Positions 61,649-64,000 of a stretch of 64,000 nt of DNA are shown here, one piece after another. This DNA is from Sphingomonas pokkalii. GTDB lineage: Bacteria; Pseudomonadota; Alphaproteobacteria; Sphingomonadales; Sphingomonadaceae. The notes below the pieces were generated by a model. That model did not search any database, had not been told where the DNA came from, and saw nothing but the letters and a program-made list of their open reading frames with translations. The stretch is from the NCBI RefSeq assembly GCF_003096275.1, contig NZ_QENQ01000001.1, forward strand, positions 605,478 to 669,477, in the 5' to 3' direction. Both the position numbers and the translations under genes were made by a program. Each line of letters opens with the position of its first letter. Within the stretch, counting starts at the first letter, position 1.

Positions 61649-62529
61649 AGGGCCTGGTTCCCCAGCGCGCGATCGATCGCGGCCTGCTCGATCGCGGCCA
61701 TCACGCCCGGATCATGATCGGCATCATGGCGATCATGCTGTTCCTGACGGTGCTGAGTGCGGCGTTGGGCCTGGGCGTCACCCGGGCGGTCGGTGATCTC
61801 GATCGTGGCTTTGCCGGCAAGCTCGTGGTGCAGTTGGTCGAGCCCGACGCGCGGGTGCGCGATGCGCGGGCACAGGCGCTGGTGGCGCGGCTGAATGCCA
61901 TGCCCGGCGTGCAGCGGGTGGTGGAGGCGGATCGCGAGCGGCTTGCGGCGCTGCTTCGACCCTGGCTGGGCGATTCGGGACTCGACCCCGATCTGCCGAT
62001 GCCGGTGCTGATCGACGTGGAGGTGCCGGCCGATCGCGTGTCGGCGGCGATCGCGGCGGCGCGATCGGTCGCGCCCGATGTTCGCGTGGATCGCAGCGCG
62101 GCGTGGCTGGCACCGGTGCGCCGTTTCCTGGCGACGTTGGGGGCGGTGGCGATAGGGCTGGTGCTGGTGATCGCGGCCGCGGCGGCGGGCGTTGTGCTGC
62201 TGGTCACGCGCGCGGGGCTGGACACGCACCGCGATACCATCGAAGTGCTGCATATGCTCGGCTCCACCGACCACCAGATCGCCCGGCTGTTCCAGCGCCG
62301 GATAGCCATCGATACGTTGCTGGGCGGTGCCGCCGGCGCCGGCGCGGCGCTGGCGCTGGTCGCGCTGCTGCAGGCGCGGCTGGCGCAGATCGGCTTTGGC
62401 GTGCTGGGCGGCGCGGGGCTGGGCGCCGCCGATTGGGGGGTGCTAGCGTTGCTGCCGGCAGCATTCGCCCTGCTGGCGACGGCGGCGGCGCGGATGGCGG
62501 TACTCCGAGCGTTGGCGAGGCAGCTCTGA
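61645..62529 (+). CDS. ftsX: Cell division permease-like protein FtsX
   Basis: 294 aa, ATG in a 4-base overlap with ftsE. One N-terminal membrane segment ('[20 protein letters not shown]'), a periplasmic domain (~50-150) that would contact hydrolase activators, then three C-terminal segments around '[23 protein letters not shown]', the FtsX/FtsE contact region. It does not transport; it relays ATP use to the periplasm. The ydcF-like gene begins on its stop codon (TGATG). Confidence 0.93.
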   Translation: MKGLVPQRAIDRGLLDRGHHARIMIGIMAIMLFLTVLSAALGLGVTRAVGDLDRGFAGKLVVQLVEPDARVRDARAQALVARLNAMPGVQRVVEADRERLAALLRPWLGDSGLDPDLPMPVLIDVEVPADRVSAAIAAARSVAPDVRVDRSAAWLAPVRRFLATLGAVAIGLVLVIAAAAAGVVLLVTRAGLDTHRDTIEVLHMLGSTDHQIARLFQRRIAIDTLLGGAAGAGAALALVALLQARLAQIGFGVLGGAGLGAADWGVLALLPAAFALLATAAARMAVLRALARQL

Positions 62530-63065
62530 TGCGGCGGCTCTTCCTGCTGGTGCTGCTGCTGGCCCTTGGCTGGGGCGCCGGGTTCGGCGTGTTCCTTCTC
62601 AGCCTGGGCAAGCCGCTGGGCGCGCATTCGACCGACGCGGTGGTGGTGCTTACCGGCGGCCCCGGACGCATCCAGCGCGGGCTGAACGCGCTGCGACGCC
62701 AGGATGCCCGGCGGATGCTGGTAAGCGGGGTCAACCCCGATGTGCGCCCGCGCGAGTTGGCGGCGCAGTTCTCGGCCGATGGCGGCCTGTTCCGCTGCTG
62801 CGTGGACCTGGGCCACGAAGCGGTGGATACGCGCTCCAATGCCGATGAAACCGCGCGATGGGTGCGCGAGCATGACTATCGCAGCGTCCGGCTGGTGACA
62901 TCGGATTGGCACATGCCGCGCGCCCGACTGGAGCTGGCGCATGTGCTCAGCGGCGTGACGATCGTGGGCGACGGGGTTCCCAGCCGCCCGGGCTGGCGGA
63001 TGTTGCTGCGCGAGTATCACAAATATCTGGTGCGCCGGGGGGCGCTGCTCGTGGGGGTCAACTGA
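62529..63065 (+). CDS. YdcF-family (DUF218) membrane-anchored protein
   Basis: 178 aa, ATG sharing a base with the ftsX stop. One N-terminal membrane anchor (RLFLLVLLLALGWGAGFG), then the DUF218 fold with 'DAVVVLTGGPGRIQRGLNAL', 'RRMLVSGVNPDV', 'DTRSNADETARWV' and 'VTSDWHMPRARLELAHVL'. Family members include ElyC/SanA, which affect cell-envelope synthesis. The setting after ftsEX and before plsC fits an envelope role. It overlaps the next ATG. Confidence 0.9.
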   Translation: MRRLFLLVLLLALGWGAGFGVFLLSLGKPLGAHSTDAVVVLTGGPGRIQRGLNALRRQDARRMLVSGVNPDVRPRELAAQFSADGGLFRCCVDLGHEAVDTRSNADETARWVREHDYRSVRLVTSDWHMPRARLELAHVLSGVTIVGDGVPSRPGWRMLLREYHKYLVRRGALLVGVN

Positions 63066-63748
63066 TGGACGTGCTGCGCACCTGGGGGTTCCGGCTGTTT
63101 TTCTATGGCGTGTCGGTGGTGCTGGTGCTGTGCGTACCCATTGCGGCCTTGTTCGGCACGCGTTTCCTGCGCGCCTATTCGAACGTGTGGGCGCGGCTGT
63201 TGCAATGGTCGGTGCGGACGATCATCGGCGCGCGGCTGCGGATCGAAGGGACGGTGCCCGAGGGGCAGGTGTTGTTCGCCGGAAAGCATGAAAGCTATTT
63301 CGAGGCGCTGGAGCTGACCCGGATGCTCGGCAGTCCTGCAACGGTGATGAAGCGCGAGCTGACCAGGATCCCGCTCTGGGGCTGGGCGGCGCAACGCTAC
63401 GGCACGATCGTCGTCGATCGCAGCGCCAATGCCGCGGCCTTGCGATCGATGATGCGGGAGGCCGGCAAGGCCCGCGCGAGCGGCCGTTCGGTACTGATAT
63501 TTCCCGAAGGCACCCGTGTGCCGCCAGGGGCTTCGCCGCCGTTGCGCTCCGGCTTTGCCGGGCTCTATCGCGCGCTGGACCTGCCGGTGGTCCCGGTGGC
63601 GGTGAAGAGCGGGCATGTCTGGCCGCGCAAGGGGCTGATGCACAAGGGCGAGATCGTGTTCCGCTTCGGCGCGCCGATCCCGGCCGGGCTGCCCCGGCGC
63701 GAGATCGAGGCGCGGGTGCACGCGGCGATCAACGCGCTGAACGGGTAA
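63065..63748 (+). CDS. plsC: 1-acyl-glycerol-3-phosphate acyltransferase (PlsC family)
   Basis: 227 aa; the ATG shares a base with the previous stop. One or two N-terminal membrane segments, then acyltransferase motif I 'AGKHESYFEALEL' (H-x4-E in place of the classical H-x4-D, a form common in alphaproteobacteria), motif II 'WGWAAQRYGTIVVDRSA', motif III 'SVLIFPEGTRVPPGA' and motif IV 'PVVPVAVKSG'. It acylates lysophosphatidic acid for membrane lipids. Last gene of the ftsE-ftsX-ydcF-plsC run. Confidence 0.92.
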   Translation: MDVLRTWGFRLFFYGVSVVLVLCVPIAALFGTRFLRAYSNVWARLLQWSVRTIIGARLRIEGTVPEGQVLFAGKHESYFEALELTRMLGSPATVMKRELTRIPLWGWAAQRYGTIVVDRSANAAALRSMMREAGKARASGRSVLIFPEGTRVPPGASPPLRSGFAGLYRALDLPVVPVAVKSGHVWPRKGLMHKGEIVFRFGAPIPAGLPRREIEARVHAAINALNG

Positions 63749-63757
63749 GGCGAAGCC

Positions 63758-64000
63758 TCAGCGCGGGCGTGTCCACAGGCCGGCGGGGCGCGGCGTCGGG
63801 GTGCGCTTGCGGGTCGCGCCCCAAGCCTTGAGGATCGCCGCGAGCTTCTCGCCGCCCGAGGTGGTGGTGCGGCTGTCCCATGCCTCGGCCCCGCGCGCGC
63901 GGACCTTGCGGGCGATGCCGCCATAGATGTCCGCCGCCGCCAGCACCGCCCAGGCCGAACGGAACGACAGCGCCGCCGCCCCGCCGCGCGCGCTGCTCTC
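63758..64000 (-). CDS. crtB: Phytoene synthase, C-terminal fragment (cut by window edge)
   Basis: Only the last 80 codons are inside the window; the 5' part lies beyond 64000. The reading 'AALSFRSAWAVLAAADIYGGIARKVRARGAEAWDSR' followed by 'TSGGEKLAAILKAW' matches the C-terminal end of bacterial phytoene/squalene synthases (RSAWAVLAA..IY..I). Phytoene synthase joins two geranylgeranyl diphosphates for carotenoids, which give sphingomonads their yellow colour. It ends 9 bases from the convergent plsC gene. Confidence 0.85.
   Translation of the reverse strand, partial: ESSARGGAAALSFRSAWAVLAAADIYGGIARKVRARGAEAWDSRTTTSGGEKLAAILKAWGATRKRTPTPRPAGLWTRPR

Overview
The window is about 64 kb of GC-rich bacterial chromosome from an alphaproteobacterium, most likely a sphingomonad (Sphingomonas or a close relative). 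Supporting signs are: an initiator tRNA-Met of the alphaproteobacterial type (AGG/CCT next to the anticodon loop), long runs of genes joined by 4-base ATGA or GTGA overlaps, a TonB-dependent receptor with a Gly/Pro-rich insert, an FtsEX-YdcF-PlsC cluster with a zinc-ribbon protein beside it, and the end of a phytoene synthase. No rRNA, CRISPR array, intact insertion sequence or prophage was seen.

Region 1 (1-17119) is a surface-polysaccharide locus that follows a tRNA-fMet end and its terminator. After about 450 bases with no convincing gene come two related methyltransferases around a 2-oxoglutarate/Fe(II) oxygenase, a sulfotransferase with a long coiled coil, and a large two-domain glycosyltransferase (GT2 plus GT4). 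These last two proteins share a repeat around 'NPDV/YPDV ... HY ... G ... EGR'. Next is a tight block for a GDP-activated heptose: a GDP-sugar dehydratase-like SDR, a GHMP heptose-7-phosphate kinase, a guanylyltransferase fused to a bisphosphate phosphatase, and an AGE-family epimerase/isomerase. Facing them is a group-2-capsule-like ABC exporter (ATPase, permease, KpsE-like chain protein). The first 2-3 kb look less GC-rich than the rest, which fits horizontal transfer.

Region 2 (17460-28195) is a catabolic cluster that looks like a 3-keto-glycoside pathway: two DUF1080 hydrolases, a LacI repressor, an MFS permease, three TIM-barrel sugar isomerase/epimerase proteins, a Gfo/Idh/MocA oxidoreductase, a cytochrome c, and both subunits of a GMC glycoside dehydrogenase. 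Several products carry Tat or Sec signals, so oxidation probably happens in the periplasm with electrons passed to the cytochrome. Two different palindromes look like LacI-family operators.

Region 3 (28267-53658) is mostly housekeeping: pirin-metW-metX, hisC-tyrC, an Atm1-type ABC exporter, a hydrolase with tryptophan dioxygenase and a kynureninase-like enzyme, a CoA-binding protein and Mrp, hflK-hflC-htrA, a HerA-like ATPase, an OPT transporter, a TlpA-like lipoprotein that starts head-to-head on top of argH, a small lipoprotein, lysA, a siroheme-synthase-like protein and a CorA/ZntB transporter.

Region 4 (53670-64000) has a 98-bp inverted-repeat element, an FMN reductase, an M28 peptidase, a large TonB-dependent receptor, tRNA-Leu(GAG), a MATE exporter, a zinc-ribbon membrane protein, ftsE-ftsX-ydcF-plsC, and the C-terminal end of phytoene synthase at the right edge.

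Start codons were chosen by reading overlaps, Shine-Dalgarno-like stretches and protein N-termini by eye. Functions rest on motif recognition and context, with no database search.
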